A stretch of DNA of 64,000 nucleotides from an uncultured Vibrio sp. (GCF_947488985.1 NZ_CANLBV010000015.1:1-64000); one strand, 5' to 3'. Positions 23,414-31,784 are shown, numbered from the stretch's first letter. Notes: generated by a model from the sequence alone, not told the origin. A program made the numbers and translations.

Positions 23414-26400
23414 TGGCAGCACATCATGAAGTGCATTTTGAACAATATATTACCGAGCAGTTAGTGAACAATGGCTGGAAAGAAGGCCACTCCAGCCACT
23501 ATGACCAACAACGCGCCCTTTACCCGCAAGATGTTATGGATTGGGTAAAGGCTACCCAGCCAGATGCCTGGCATAAACTGAATAAAATGCATGGTGCGAA
23601 TGCCGAGCAGGTGCTACTGGAGCGCTTAGAAAAAGCACTTACCAGTAAAACAGGTGGCACCATTAATGTGTTGCGTAAAGGCTTTACCATTGCAGGGTGC
23701 GGCACCATTGCCATGGGCCAACGCAAACCCGAAGATGCGCGCAATGAAGAGCGTATTGCCCGTTATGAGCACAACATTTTGCGCGTGGTTCGCCAACTGA
23801 AATATTGCCCGACCCGCGAGTGGGAAATTGACTTGGTGTTCTTTATCAACGGCCTACCCGTTGCCACCGCCGAGCTAAAAACCGATTTCACTCAGTCGAT
23901 AGAATCGGCCATTGCGCAGTACAAACAAGACCGTTTGCCCGTTGACCCAAATACCAAGCGCAAAGAGCCGCTGTTAACCTTTAAACGCGGTGCCGTGGTG
24001 CACTTTGCTATGTCAGATACTGAAATTGCCATGGCGACCAAACTGGCGGGAGAAAACACCTATTTTCTGCCCTTTAACAAAGGCCATGACGGTTCTACTT
24101 CTGATTTACCCGTGCATATCAACTTACCGGGTGAAGATGGTGAGTATCCGGTCAGCTATTTCTGGCAAGAGATCGCCCAAAAAGATAACTGGTTGCGTAT
24201 ATTCTACAGCTTTGTGTATGTTGAAACCAAAGAAGTCGCCGATAGCAACGGCAAAGTTCAGCGTAAAGAGACGCAGATTTTTCCCCGTTATCATCAGCTT
24301 GATGCGGTAAACAAGATGATTGACGATGCCCGCCACAACGGTGCAGGCATGCAGTATCTTTGCGAGCACAGCGCTGGCTCAGGCAAAACCTCGACTATAG
24401 CCTGGACGGCCCATGATTTGATCCGCTTGCGTAGCACCGATGGTAAAGCGGTCTTTAAATCCGTAATCACTGTGACCGACCGCACCGTGCTGGATTCGCA
24501 GTTGCAAGATGCGGTGCAGCAGCTCGATCATCAATATGGGGTGATTAAGGCGATTGACCGCGAAAAGAGTAGCGAGTCGAAATCAAAGCAGCTGACTGCA
24601 GCGCTGCTAACTGGCACGCCGATCATTGTTGCTACCATCCAAACCTTCCCGTATGCGTTAGAAGCAATTCTGACCAATCAATCTTTGGCACAAAGTAACT
24701 TTGCGGTGATCATTGATGAGGCTCATACCTCGCAAACTGGCTCTACCGCCAAAGGTTTACGCGCAGCGCTTACGCTAAACCTGAGCCCGGGGGAGTTGGA
24801 GAAAATGAGTATTGAGGACATTCTTACTAAGGTGCAAGAAGCGCGTGCCATGCCCAAGAACGTCTCGCATTTTGCTTTTACGGCAACACCCAAGCACAGC
24901 ACTAAGATGCTGTTTGGTCGCCCGAAAGACCCTAGCCAGCCAGTGTCAGATGAAAACAAACCAGAGTCGTTCCACCTCTACACCCAACGTCAGGCCATTG
25001 ATGAAGGCTTTATTCTCGATGTGCTGGAGAATTACACCCACTACGACACGGCTTATAAAATTGGTGAGAACAATCTGGATGAGAAGCGCGTAGACAGCAA
25101 GCAAGCCCGTCGCGCTTTGGCTCGTTGGATGTCACTGCACCCAACCACTGTCAGCCAAAAAGTCGAATTCATTATTGAGCACTTCAAGGCCAATATCGCT
25201 CACCTTCTGGAAGGTGAAGCCAAAGCCATGGTGGTCACATCTGGCAGGCCGCAGGCGGTGAAATACAAGCTTGCCTTTGATAAGTACATCAAAAAGCATG
25301 GTATCGAAGGTATTCAAGCCTTGGTTGCCTTCTCAGGCAAAGTACCCGGTAAAGACTTGGGTGATGAAGACAACCAAGACCCACTGGGGATTGATTTCGA
25401 CAAAGAGTACACCGAGTACAACTTAAATCCCGACACACATGGGGCTGATCTGCGCCACGAGTTCGAGAAAACCGAATATCGCGTCATGTTAGTCGCCAAC
25501 AAGTTCCAAACTGGCTTTAACCAACCAAAGCTGGTTGCCATGTATTTGGATAAGAAGATCTCAGATGTAGAAGCGGTACAAACCCTGTCCCGCTTAAACC
25601 GCACCTACCCAGGCAAAGACACCACTTATGTGATTGATTTTGCCAATGAGCCGCAGACCATTCTCAATGCGTTTAAAAAGTACGACAAAGGCGCGCAACT
25701 CAACGAAGTACAAGATGTAAACGTCATCTATGACATCAAAGAGATTCTGGATGAGCAAAGCATCTACAATCATCAAGATTTAGAGTTGTTTAAGCAAGCG
25801 CGTGGTAAATCGATTCTCGGCCAAGCACCCGACAAAAAGTCACACGCGCACAAAAAGCTGCTTGCTGCCTCACAGCGCCCTACCGATGTGTTCAACGTTA
25901 AGCTTAAAGAGCTGGTTGATGCTGCAAACCATTGGGATCAGCAATACAACAAAGCGCACCTTGCGGGTGATGAGAAAGCGGCGAACTACGCAGAGTCGCA
26001 ACGCAGTGAGTTCACCAAGCAGCGCGAAGCGCTGATGCGTTTTAAGTCGGATTTAGCTCGATTTGTGAAGCACTACAGCTACATGGCGCAATTGATTGAG
26101 TTTGGTGATCCTGAGCTGGAAAACTTTGCCGCGTTTGCTCACTTGCTAGCACGTCGTTTAAAAGGCGTGACACCAGAAAATATCGACCTTAGCGCTCTGG
26201 TGTTAGAGAAGTTCAAAATCAGCTACGACAAAGAGCCCATTCCAGAAGCGGTAAATCAGGTACTTGAGCCTATACGCCCCAACTACAACGACCCAACCGA
26301 TCGCGAACAGGCGTTTCTTGCCGATATCATCCGCCGCCTCAATGAACTGTTTGGCGATGTCGGCGATGAACCTGGCCGCCGAAACTTTGCCAACGGTACG

Positions 26401-26634
26401 ATCACCCGTGTAACGGAAAACCCGATTGTGGTTGAGCAGGTAGAAAAGCACGACAAGTCGATAGCCCTCAAAGGCGACTTGCCTCAAGCGGTGAAGCAAG
26501 CCGTTGTCCAAGCTCTGCTGAAAGAAGGCGATATCGCCCGAACGCTACTCAAAGACCCTCAGGTAATGGCAAGTTATGTTGAGCTGATTTTTGACATGAT
26601 GAAGCAAGGTGCAGAACAGGTGGAGGCGAAATGA
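23413..26634 (+). CDS. hsdR: Type I restriction-modification system, endonuclease/translocase (R) subunit
   Basis: A 1073-aa motor and nuclease. The N-terminal PD-(D/E)xK nuclease shows EIDLVFFINGLPVATAELKT (about residues 139-158). The superfamily 2 translocase follows, with Walker A AGSGKTSTIAWTA near 319 and the DEAH box DEAHTSQTG near 436. A helical C-terminal domain binds the methyltransferase. It should translocate and cleave DNA unmethylated at the HsdS site. The gene is intact, and its stop overlaps kwaA by 4 nt. Confidence 0.95.
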   Translation: MAAHHEVHFEQYITEQLVNNGWKEGHSSHYDQQRALYPQDVMDWVKATQPDAWHKLNKMHGANAEQVLLERLEKALTSKTGGTINVLRKGFTIAGCGTIAMGQRKPEDARNEERIARYEHNILRVVRQLKYCPTREWEIDLVFFINGLPVATAELKTDFTQSIESAIAQYKQDRLPVDPNTKRKEPLLTFKRGAVVHFAMSDTEIAMATKLAGENTYFLPFNKGHDGSTSDLPVHINLPGEDGEYPVSYFWQEIAQKDNWLRIFYSFVYVETKEVADSNGKVQRKETQIFPRYHQLDAVNKMIDDARHNGAGMQYLCEHSAGSGKTSTIAWTAHDLIRLRSTDGKAVFKSVITVTDRTVLDSQLQDAVQQLDHQYGVIKAIDREKSSESKSKQLTAALLTGTPIIVATIQTFPYALEAILTNQSLAQSNFAVIIDEAHTSQTGSTAKGLRAALTLNLSPGELEKMSIEDILTKVQEARAMPKNVSHFAFTATPKHSTKMLFGRPKDPSQPVSDENKPESFHLYTQRQAIDEGFILDVLENYTHYDTAYKIGENNLDEKRVDSKQARRALARWMSLHPTTVSQKVEFIIEHFKANIAHLLEGEAKAMVVTSGRPQAVKYKLAFDKYIKKHGIEGIQALVAFSGKVPGKDLGDEDNQDPLGIDFDKEYTEYNLNPDTHGADLRHEFEKTEYRVMLVANKFQTGFNQPKLVAMYLDKKISDVEAVQTLSRLNRTYPGKDTTYVIDFANEPQTILNAFKKYDKGAQLNEVQDVNVIYDIKEILDEQSIYNHQDLELFKQARGKSILGQAPDKKSHAHKKLLAASQRPTDVFNVKLKELVDAANHWDQQYNKAHLAGDEKAANYAESQRSEFTKQREALMRFKSDLARFVKHYSYMAQLIEFGDPELENFAAFAHLLARRLKGVTPENIDLSALVLEKFKISYDKEPIPEAVNQVLEPIRPNYNDPTDREQAFLADIIRRLNELFGDVGDEPGRRNFANGTITRVTENPIVVEQVEKHDKSIALKGDLPQAVKQAVVQALLKEGDIARTLLKDPQVMASYVELIFDMMKQGAEQVEAK

Positions 26635-27188
26635 TGAATACTGCGTTTCGAGTGTTACTTACTTTCAATGCAACATCCCTACTAGTGATTATCTTTGCAG
26701 TACAAAAAGGGTACTCGCTCGGGTATTTCTTTGGTGATTTAGCTTGCTTCGATTGGATAGCAGCATTTCCGAACGCAGTATCATATTTACTCTATTTTCT
26801 TATCCCTGTTTTATCGACTGGATTGAGTATTTGGCTGAGTAAATATTTGGGGAAAGACGAGTTTAAAGCTGGTGAAATAGCAAGTATTGAGCATGCCAAC
26901 AACAGCTTCCTGCCAAGTTATTTGGGTTACTTTTTCGTAGCATTGAGCATTGGTAACTGGGAAACATTGTGGTTTGTTTACGGAGTTTTGTTTGTTTTTA
27001 CTCTCTTATCGCAAGCACTCTACTTTAACCCATTGTTTTTACTGTTTGGTTATGAGTTTTATAACATTACAACCAAAAACGGAACGGCCATTTTCCTGAT
27101 TAGCCGAGAGCGCTACAAAAAGCCAGATGACATCGAAATACCTGTGGCTTATCGAATCAATAATTACACATTTATCGAGCGAGAATAA
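26631..27188 (+). CDS. kwaA: Kiwa anti-phage system membrane protein KwaA
   Basis: A 185-aa protein with four hydrophobic segments (about residues 8-24, 50-68, 92-108, 112-132), the FNPLFLLFGYEFYNI stretch near 142 and a cytosolic tail (IFLISRERYKKPDDI). Length, topology and the following DUF4868 gene match KwaA of Kiwa, where the membrane protein is reported to sense infection at the inner membrane and KwaB to act on phage DNA. It overlaps hsdR by 4 nt and ends on the first base of the kwaB ATG. Recognition is by pattern, not alignment. Confidence 0.8.
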   Translation: MMNTAFRVLLTFNATSLLVIIFAVQKGYSLGYFFGDLACFDWIAAFPNAVSYLLYFLIPVLSTGLSIWLSKYLGKDEFKAGEIASIEHANNSFLPSYLGYFFVALSIGNWETLWFVYGVLFVFTLLSQALYFNPLFLLFGYEFYNITTKNGTAIFLISRERYKKPDDIEIPVAYRINNYTFIERE

Positions 27189-28033
27189 TGATGGACCATA
27201 TACTGGCACACATAAAAACCAGAGCAAAAAAACGCATTTTCAAGTTGGTATCTGATCAATCTCTTTTTGATACCGTCACAATCGACTTAAATGCCTGTAT
27301 TCCATACAACCCAGACCATAACCTTGACGAAGACTCATGGTTTAAAATTGAAGGCTTTAGCCAAAAAAAGTTTTGTATTGAGCTGCTAAAAAAAGACTAT
27401 GACTCAAAAGACTACGATGATTTAACCAAAGATAACTTCGCTAAGATTTCCTACTTATTTGCAATTCAAGGGAGTGATTTTTACTTTCAAAAAATCACTC
27501 CAAGCCTATTCGTAAAACGCAAAACACTTGTTTTTGGTGAAGCCGCAGAAATAGAGAAAAGCCAAACACGTTTAGTGATAAACGCTTTACCTGATGCGCT
27601 GTACTTCAAGGCGGCGGATACCTTGATATTCAAGAACCTGGCAACAATATCAAGCATTTTTAAAGGTATTGATGAGTTATACAAAGAAGCAACAAAAGAA
27701 GAGGTTAAGCAGTTCTTAGATGCACAGTTTATAGAGCTCGGTAACGACTACAACGTAGACAACGTATCAAAGCCCAATAGAAAGCGTATTGGTCTCGCTA
27801 TGACAACACTTGATGCGATGTCTGCTGATGATAAAGCCAACATGCTTGATTATATCGACGGATATTGTGGTGAGCAAAAGCTTAAATTCGACAAAGAAAA
27901 TCAGAAGTTTGAAATATCTACTGACGATGAGTTGAAGTTACTGCTTTATGGCATTGAACAACGCTTCTATACGACCCCATTTGGCAAAGAAAAAAGACTC
28001 GCTAACTCTGTAACCGCTATGGATAAAAAATAG
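27188..28033 (+). CDS. kwaB: Kiwa anti-phage system protein KwaB (DUF4868)
   Basis: A 281-aa soluble protein with the DUF4868 pattern: a central NALPDALYFKAADTLIFKN segment near residue 129, a helical stretch (GIDELYKEATKEEVKQFLD) and a C-terminal YGIEQRFYTTPFGKEKRLAN motif near 257. In Kiwa this is the DNA-binding effector partner of KwaA. TAATG overlap couples it to kwaA; ATG 27191 is an alternative start. Being in the same run as hsdMSR suggests joint expression of two defences. Confidence 0.82.
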   Translation: MMDHILAHIKTRAKKRIFKLVSDQSLFDTVTIDLNACIPYNPDHNLDEDSWFKIEGFSQKKFCIELLKKDYDSKDYDDLTKDNFAKISYLFAIQGSDFYFQKITPSLFVKRKTLVFGEAAEIEKSQTRLVINALPDALYFKAADTLIFKNLATISSIFKGIDELYKEATKEEVKQFLDAQFIELGNDYNVDNVSKPNRKRIGLAMTTLDAMSADDKANMLDYIDGYCGEQKLKFDKENQKFEISTDDELKLLLYGIEQRFYTTPFGKEKRLANSVTAMDKK

Positions 28034-28065
28034 CCCCTTATAAGTAACGTAAGAAGGTTAATTCA

Positions 28066-29100
28066 ATGACAGATAACACCCCACAAGCTCCGCATGGTGA
28101 GTTCGTTCTGTTTACCAGTGCAGATGGTAGAACTCGCGTAGAGTGCCACTTTGAATCAGACACCTTGTGGCTTTCACAAGCTGCGATGGCTGAGCTTTAT
28201 GACAAAGATGTCCGCACCATCAATGAGCACCTTGTTAACATTTATAACGAAGGAGAACTTGCTCAAAACGCAACCATCCGGAAATTCCGGATAGTTCGAT
28301 TAGAAGGGGCAAGGCAGGTCAATCGCCAAATAGATCATTACAACCTAGAAGCTATCCTGGCTGTTGGTTACCGAGTACGATCACACCGTGGTACCCAGTT
28401 CCGCCAATGGGCAACACAAGTTTTGCAGGAGTATCTGATCAAAGGGTTCGCAATGGATGACGAACGCCTCAAAAACCCACCCGTCGGCCACTCTGCGGTG
28501 CCAGATTACTTTGATGAGATGCTCGAACGCATCCGCGACATTCGAGCCAGTGAGCGTCGTGTTTATCTGCGAGTTAAAGAGATCTTTACCATGGCGGCAG
28601 ACTACGAGCCTTCCAATAAAGAGACTACCCTCTTCTTCCAAACCATTCAGAATAAACTCCATTACGCCAGCACTCGTATGACTGCTGCTGAACTGATTGC
28701 AAGTCGTGTGAATGCTAGTAAACCTGATATGGGCCTAACCAGTTTCAAAGGTGACGAAGTACGCAAAACAGACGTAACCATTGCCAAGAACTACCTGCGC
28801 GAAGATGAGATTAAAGAACTCAATCGCATCGTCAATATGTGGCTCGATTTTGCTGAAGATCAAGCGCTTCGCCGCAAGCAGGTATTCCTACAGGACTGGG
28901 CCGATAAGCTAGACCAGTTTCTAAGTTTTAATGATCGGGACGTATTAAGCGGAGCGGGAAAAATCTCCAAAAAGGATGCTGATAATAAGGCGAAATTGGA
29001 GTTTGAGCGCTTTGCTGAGCAACGCCGCCGTTTAAAAGAATCCGAAGGCGCACTTGCTAATATTGCAGCCCTCAAGGCAATACTCAAAAAAGACAAATAA
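28066..29100 (+). CDS. rhuM: RhuM-family protein
   Basis: A 344-aa protein of the RhuM (PF13310) family. An N-terminal helix-turn-helix-like section reads LWLSQAAMAELYDKDVRTIN (about residues 32-51), and RSHRGTQFRQWATQVLQEYL follows near residue 103. RhuM was named from Salmonella pathogenicity island 3 but is common inside type I restriction loci, as here. Its biochemical role is not established. It begins 32 nt after kwaB and is probably the last gene of the operon; a perfect palindrome follows at 29126-29153. Confidence 0.85.
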   Translation: MTDNTPQAPHGEFVLFTSADGRTRVECHFESDTLWLSQAAMAELYDKDVRTINEHLVNIYNEGELAQNATIRKFRIVRLEGARQVNRQIDHYNLEAILAVGYRVRSHRGTQFRQWATQVLQEYLIKGFAMDDERLKNPPVGHSAVPDYFDEMLERIRDIRASERRVYLRVKEIFTMAADYEPSNKETTLFFQTIQNKLHYASTRMTAAELIASRVNASKPDMGLTSFKGDEVRKTDVTIAKNYLREDEIKELNRIVNMWLDFAEDQALRRKQVFLQDWADKLDQFLSFNDRDVLSGAGKISKKDADNKAKLEFERFAEQRRRLKESEGALANIAALKAILKKDK

Positions 29101-29125
29101 CGCGACTAACTAGGTTGAACCAGCC

Positions 29126-29153
29126 ATGGTACCGACATCAATGTCGGTACCAT
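29126..29153. repeat. Perfect 13-bp-arm inverted repeat after rhuM
   Basis: Arms atggtaccgacat (29126-29138) and atgtcggtaccat (29141-29153) with a two-base loop and no T run. It could be a weak terminator, or part of the transfer origin expected upstream of mobI. Confidence 0.6.
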
Positions 29154-29585
29154 CGTTCTCGGGTCTGTCATTTATCTCGCCAAAACACCATCGAAAAACC
29201 ACTTTGAGATTTCAACTGGCTATCTCATACAACTAGCACATCGAAAAGCAACCCAAAAGCACTCTTGCTCACAGCACTCCGCGTGCAGCCCCATGGGCTT
29301 TCACATGTGAAAGTCGTTAGGGGCATCAGCAATAAATTCCTTCTACATCCCACAATAATTGGATTACCACTCATCAAATCCCAGAACAAACAAAAATCTT
29401 AAGCCATATCCCACAAGTACTGGACTGTGAGTATCAGCATCCCAACAACCGTCATTAACAAGTCATGGATTATTAGCTTCGACCTCCCACAAAGATAGAG
29501 ATTTGGAAAGCGACAGGTCAGCTCCCAGGAAAGGAATCTCTTCTATTGCTGCTTTAGCTGCTGGGATATGGGGCAATTATCTAAC
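29154..29585. other. Noncoding region upstream of mobI, candidate oriT
   Basis: No gene is visible. It contains catcgaaaa twice (29189 and 29240), an agccc-cat-gggct hairpin at 29287-29299, the palindrome ctttcacatgtgaaag at 29298-29313, and three copies of tcccaca (29348, 29409, 29485) with near copies such as atcccagaac and atcccaacaa. In IncC plasmids and SXT/R391 elements oriT lies just upstream of mobI, so this is where it should be. Confidence 0.45.
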
Positions 29586-29598
29586 GCCCAAAATGGGC
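29586..29598 (+). promoter_or_regulatory. AcaCD-like activator box upstream of mobI
   Basis: gcccaaaatgggc, an exact fit to the recalled AcaCD motif and identical to the box at 19074-19086. It lies 79 nt before the chosen mobI start. A helper-encoded FlhDC-like activator would be needed to switch it on. Confidence 0.7.
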
Positions 29599-29677
29599 AA
29601 TTACGCATGCTATGACTAAAAGGCATCAGGGTTACGGTAATAGCTCACCAATGAGCAAAAAAAGGAGTAACCTAACG

Positions 29678-30250
29678 ATGTTAGATGAGAACAGCGCAGC
29701 TTATCGCTGGCATAAAATGGCACAGCAGCGCAAACCAACCGAAGAGAAACAAGCTTTCGAGCTAGCACTTTCACAATCACTCAATGCTCTGGCACAAGTC
29801 GAGCACTTTACCGATCAAGAGCCTTACTTGTTGGAGTTTTTAGCAAGTTACTACGCCAACAACTTCTGGCGCATCCACCGTTCTTACAAAGACACAAACC
29901 CCGGTCATTTTGCTTGTCGAGTCCGCAACCGTGACAACGCTTTCGAGGCCGCATGGCACCACAACTGGTACATGAGTGAGAACCAAATGGCGCAACGACA
30001 CAACAAAAAGCACCGTGTTCGCTCGACACACATCCGCAAAGGCAAAGGCTTTCGCTACCCGCCGAGCCGCTTTTCAAAAGCTAACACTGAATGGGAATCC
30101 GACCTTATAGAGTACACGGAAGATGCCTTCGCCCTTATACGAGAAGTGCGTCATGAAATCCTATCCATCAAGAAGAAGACCCAAACCTGTACAAAACGAC
30201 TTCACAAGCTACATGAACACTTCCAAAAAATGGAGATACAAGATGACTAA
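29678..30250 (+). CDS. mobI: MobI-like relaxosome auxiliary protein
   Basis: A 190-aa protein starting at ATG 29678 (MLDENSAAYRWHK), which has aggag 10 nt upstream; ATG 29612 would add 22 residues. The central part (NNFWRIHRSYKDTNPGHFAC, then the RKGKGFRYP block near 126) and the basic helical C-terminus resemble MobI of SXT/R391 and IncC elements as I remember them. MobI acts at oriT with the TraI relaxase, so a mobilizable island can carry its own oriT-mobI. The upstream AcaCD-like box and repeats agree. It overlaps the next gene by 8 nt. Confidence 0.65.
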   Translation: MLDENSAAYRWHKMAQQRKPTEEKQAFELALSQSLNALAQVEHFTDQEPYLLEFLASYYANNFWRIHRSYKDTNPGHFACRVRNRDNAFEAAWHHNWYMSENQMAQRHNKKHRVRSTHIRKGKGFRYPPSRFSKANTEWESDLIEYTEDAFALIREVRHEILSIKKKTQTCTKRLHKLHEHFQKMEIQDD

Positions 30251-30746
30251 AGAACCCAACGTTGGTATCACCAATCATCACAGCGCATTGAAGCTATCAG
30301 ACTTTGACATTGTACTTAGCGAACAATCACCACTACCAGAGTTAACAAGCGAGCTACCTGCATTTATCACAGATGAATCCAAGCTACTGATGGATGCGGC
30401 TAAAGACCTTGAAGCACGATTGAAAAAGCTGTGCAAAGTTCTGACAGCTGAGTACAAAGTGAAATATCCAATACGCTACAAATTCAAAGTCAAAAAATCA
30501 AAAGGCTTACCAGAGATCACATGGTATCGCCTCATTCTTCATCGCTATCCAGACGAAGAGCTTGAAGAAAAAGAAGTATCCGAAGGGGTATTGAGACGTT
30601 TTTCAAACACTATGGACTGGGAGATCCCGCTGTATTTGCATTTACTCGATGAGTTAGAGAAGCTCGATCAGCGAGTCATCCGCATGACCAAACTAACTAA
30701 AGCAGTAAAAGAGCTCACCAAAGCCATAGAAAAATATAATACTTAA
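30243..30746 (+). CDS. Hypothetical protein following mobI
   Basis: A 167-aa protein. I start it at ATG 30243 (MTKEPNVGITNHHS), after tggag; earlier in-frame ATGs lie deep inside mobI. It is charged and mostly helical, with a central lysine-rich stretch (YKVKYPIRYKFKVKKSKGLP, about 75-94) and a C-terminal helical segment (MTKLTKAVKELTKAIEKYN). No family recognised. It is translationally coupled to mobI and is followed by a terminator, so a role in mobilisation is possible but unproven. Confidence 0.65.
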   Translation: MTKEPNVGITNHHSALKLSDFDIVLSEQSPLPELTSELPAFITDESKLLMDAAKDLEARLKKLCKVLTAEYKVKYPIRYKFKVKKSKGLPEITWYRLILHRYPDEELEEKEVSEGVLRRFSNTMDWEIPLYLHLLDELEKLDQRVIRMTKLTKAVKELTKAIEKYNT

Positions 30747-30757
30747 CGTGTTTGCTT

Positions 30758-30786
30758 GCTCCACACCGTTCGGGGTGGAGCTTTTC
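30758..30786 (+). terminator. Terminator of the mobI transcript
   Basis: Arms gctccac and gtggagc with an inner cc/gg pair and a gttc loop, followed by four T residues, 11 bp after the stop of the gene at 30243. Confidence 0.75.
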
Positions 30787-30835
30787 GCTTGTGCTTGCAT
30801 TTTCAAAATCGGTGGTAAAATTTAGGTAGTAGACA

Positions 30836-30850
30836 CTTAGGAAAGCTAAG
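30836..30850. promoter_or_regulatory. XRE-repressor operator 1
   Basis: cttag-N5-ctaag, identical in half-sites and spacing to the two sites beside the XRE gene (31324-31338 and 31358-31372). It lies 31 nt before the 28-codon membrane ORF, implying control of that ORF by the same repressor. Confidence 0.6.
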
Positions 30851-30881
30851 CTAAAGGTAAACAAATAATCGAGGAAGTCTT

Positions 30882-30968
30882 ATGGAACTTTGGATATGGT
30901 TGTGCGGCTTACTATTGACGGTAGCGGCTGTAGGTGGCGTCTTCTGGTACGCAGGGCGGGAGAAGTAG
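30882..30968 (+). CDS. 28-residue single-pass membrane peptide
   Basis: An ORF too short for usual ORF calling: it begins MELWIWLCGLLLTV and ends FWYAGREK, with one hydrophobic helix (about residues 4-22) and a basic tail. A ribosome site (gaggaag) lies 7 nt upstream. The operator upstream matches those of the XRE repressor, which supports it being a real regulated gene. It could be a small membrane toxin or an accessory subunit; function unknown. Confidence 0.55.
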   Translation: MELWIWLCGLLLTVAAVGGVFWYAGREK

Positions 30969-30970
30969 AA

Positions 30971-31297
30971 CTAAGCGTTATCTGACTTATCCAACTCTTG
31001 CTTGAGCTGAGTGATGAGTGCTTGTTTTTCCTTTTCATTAAGCTGTTCTATTAGGCAAGCCAGCTCAGCTGAACTATCAGAGTCAGAGAAGAAAAATGCA
31101 ACAGGTACACCCAACTCTTCTGCCAGCTTCTTGAGTGTACCGACATCAGGCATGTGGCGGCCTTTTTCATAATGATTCATTCGGCCACTCGCAGAACTTG
31201 GATCCATACCCAAACGGATACCGAGTTCTCTTTGGCTGATGCCAACTCGATTTCTAGCCTGTTTAAGGCGCTGTGGGAATACGTTTGTTCTAGACAA
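30971..31297 (-). CDS. XRE-family transcriptional repressor
   Basis: A 108-aa protein with a Cro/C1-type helix-turn-helix at about residues 10-68 (LKQARNRVGISQRELGIRLG; YEKGRHMPDVGTLKKLAEEL), then FFFSDSDS and an acidic helical C-terminus likely for dimerisation. It is divergent from the gene at 31401, and the 103-bp gap holds two identical-architecture operators overlapping both promoters. It probably represses itself, the membrane/lipoprotein genes and the 28-codon ORF. Confidence 0.88.
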   Translation of the reverse strand: MSRTNVFPQRLKQARNRVGISQRELGIRLGMDPSSASGRMNHYEKGRHMPDVGTLKKLAEELGVPVAFFFSDSDSSAELACLIEQLNEKEKQALITQLKQELDKSDNA

Positions 31298-31323
31298 GTG
31301 AGAATCATCATCAACCTTTGATG

Positions 31324-31372
31324 CTTAGATTTTCTAAGTTTTTATTATACCTGTATACTTAGGATAACTAAG
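31324..31372. promoter_or_regulatory. Divergent promoter with XRE operators 2 and 3
   Basis: Two cttag-N5-ctaag sites, at 31324-31338 and 31358-31372, 34 bp apart. Between them, -10 elements TATAAT (minus strand, 31348-31343) and TATACT (plus strand, 31354-31359) face away from each other. The arrangement predicts joint repression of both directions. Confidence 0.65.
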
Positions 31373-31400
31373 CATAAATTTGATTAGCGGAGAGAACGGC

Positions 31401-31784
31401 ATGAAGACATTGATAAATTTTGCGCTCTTTTGTTTATTTTCTCTTGGCTGTTTAGTCGCCACATACCAGTCATGGGGATTGGCGCTAACGGCAATCCCAC
31501 TTGTTGCCTGGCTTCAAACTCCTCTGAACTTTATTCATAAACAACGCCTGGCTGCAATGCTATTTTGGTTAGCACTTATCTACTTTCATTGGCTTCTTGG
31601 CATAGCTACTGCGCTAACTTATTTTGCGAAGCACGTTTGGAGTCTGCACCGTCAGTACGAACACCCCAGAAGAATCCGCAAAAGGAAAAAACAACCGAAG
31701 TTCAACTCTGCAACAGGTTCGCCCATGATGGGCCTTGGCGGAATAGACGTTGATATGGATGGAAACGTTGATGGTAGTTTTTGA
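31401..31784 (+). CDS. Small membrane protein of unknown function (paralogue 1)
   Basis: A 127-aa protein starting at ATG 31401 after gcggagaga; an in-frame TTG at 31380 would overlap the operator region. Hydrophobic segments span about residues 4-20, 23-36 and 49-73, followed by a strongly basic stretch (PRRIRKRKKQPK) and a Gly/Asp tail (MMGLGGIDVDMDGNVDGSF). No family recognised. Its stop overlaps the TTG start of a related reading frame downstream (TTGA). It is the first gene of the unit under the XRE divergent promoter. Confidence 0.7.
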   Translation: MKTLINFALFCLFSLGCLVATYQSWGLALTAIPLVAWLQTPLNFIHKQRLAAMLFWLALIYFHWLLGIATALTYFAKHVWSLHRQYEHPRRIRKRKKQPKFNSATGSPMMGLGGIDVDMDGNVDGSF

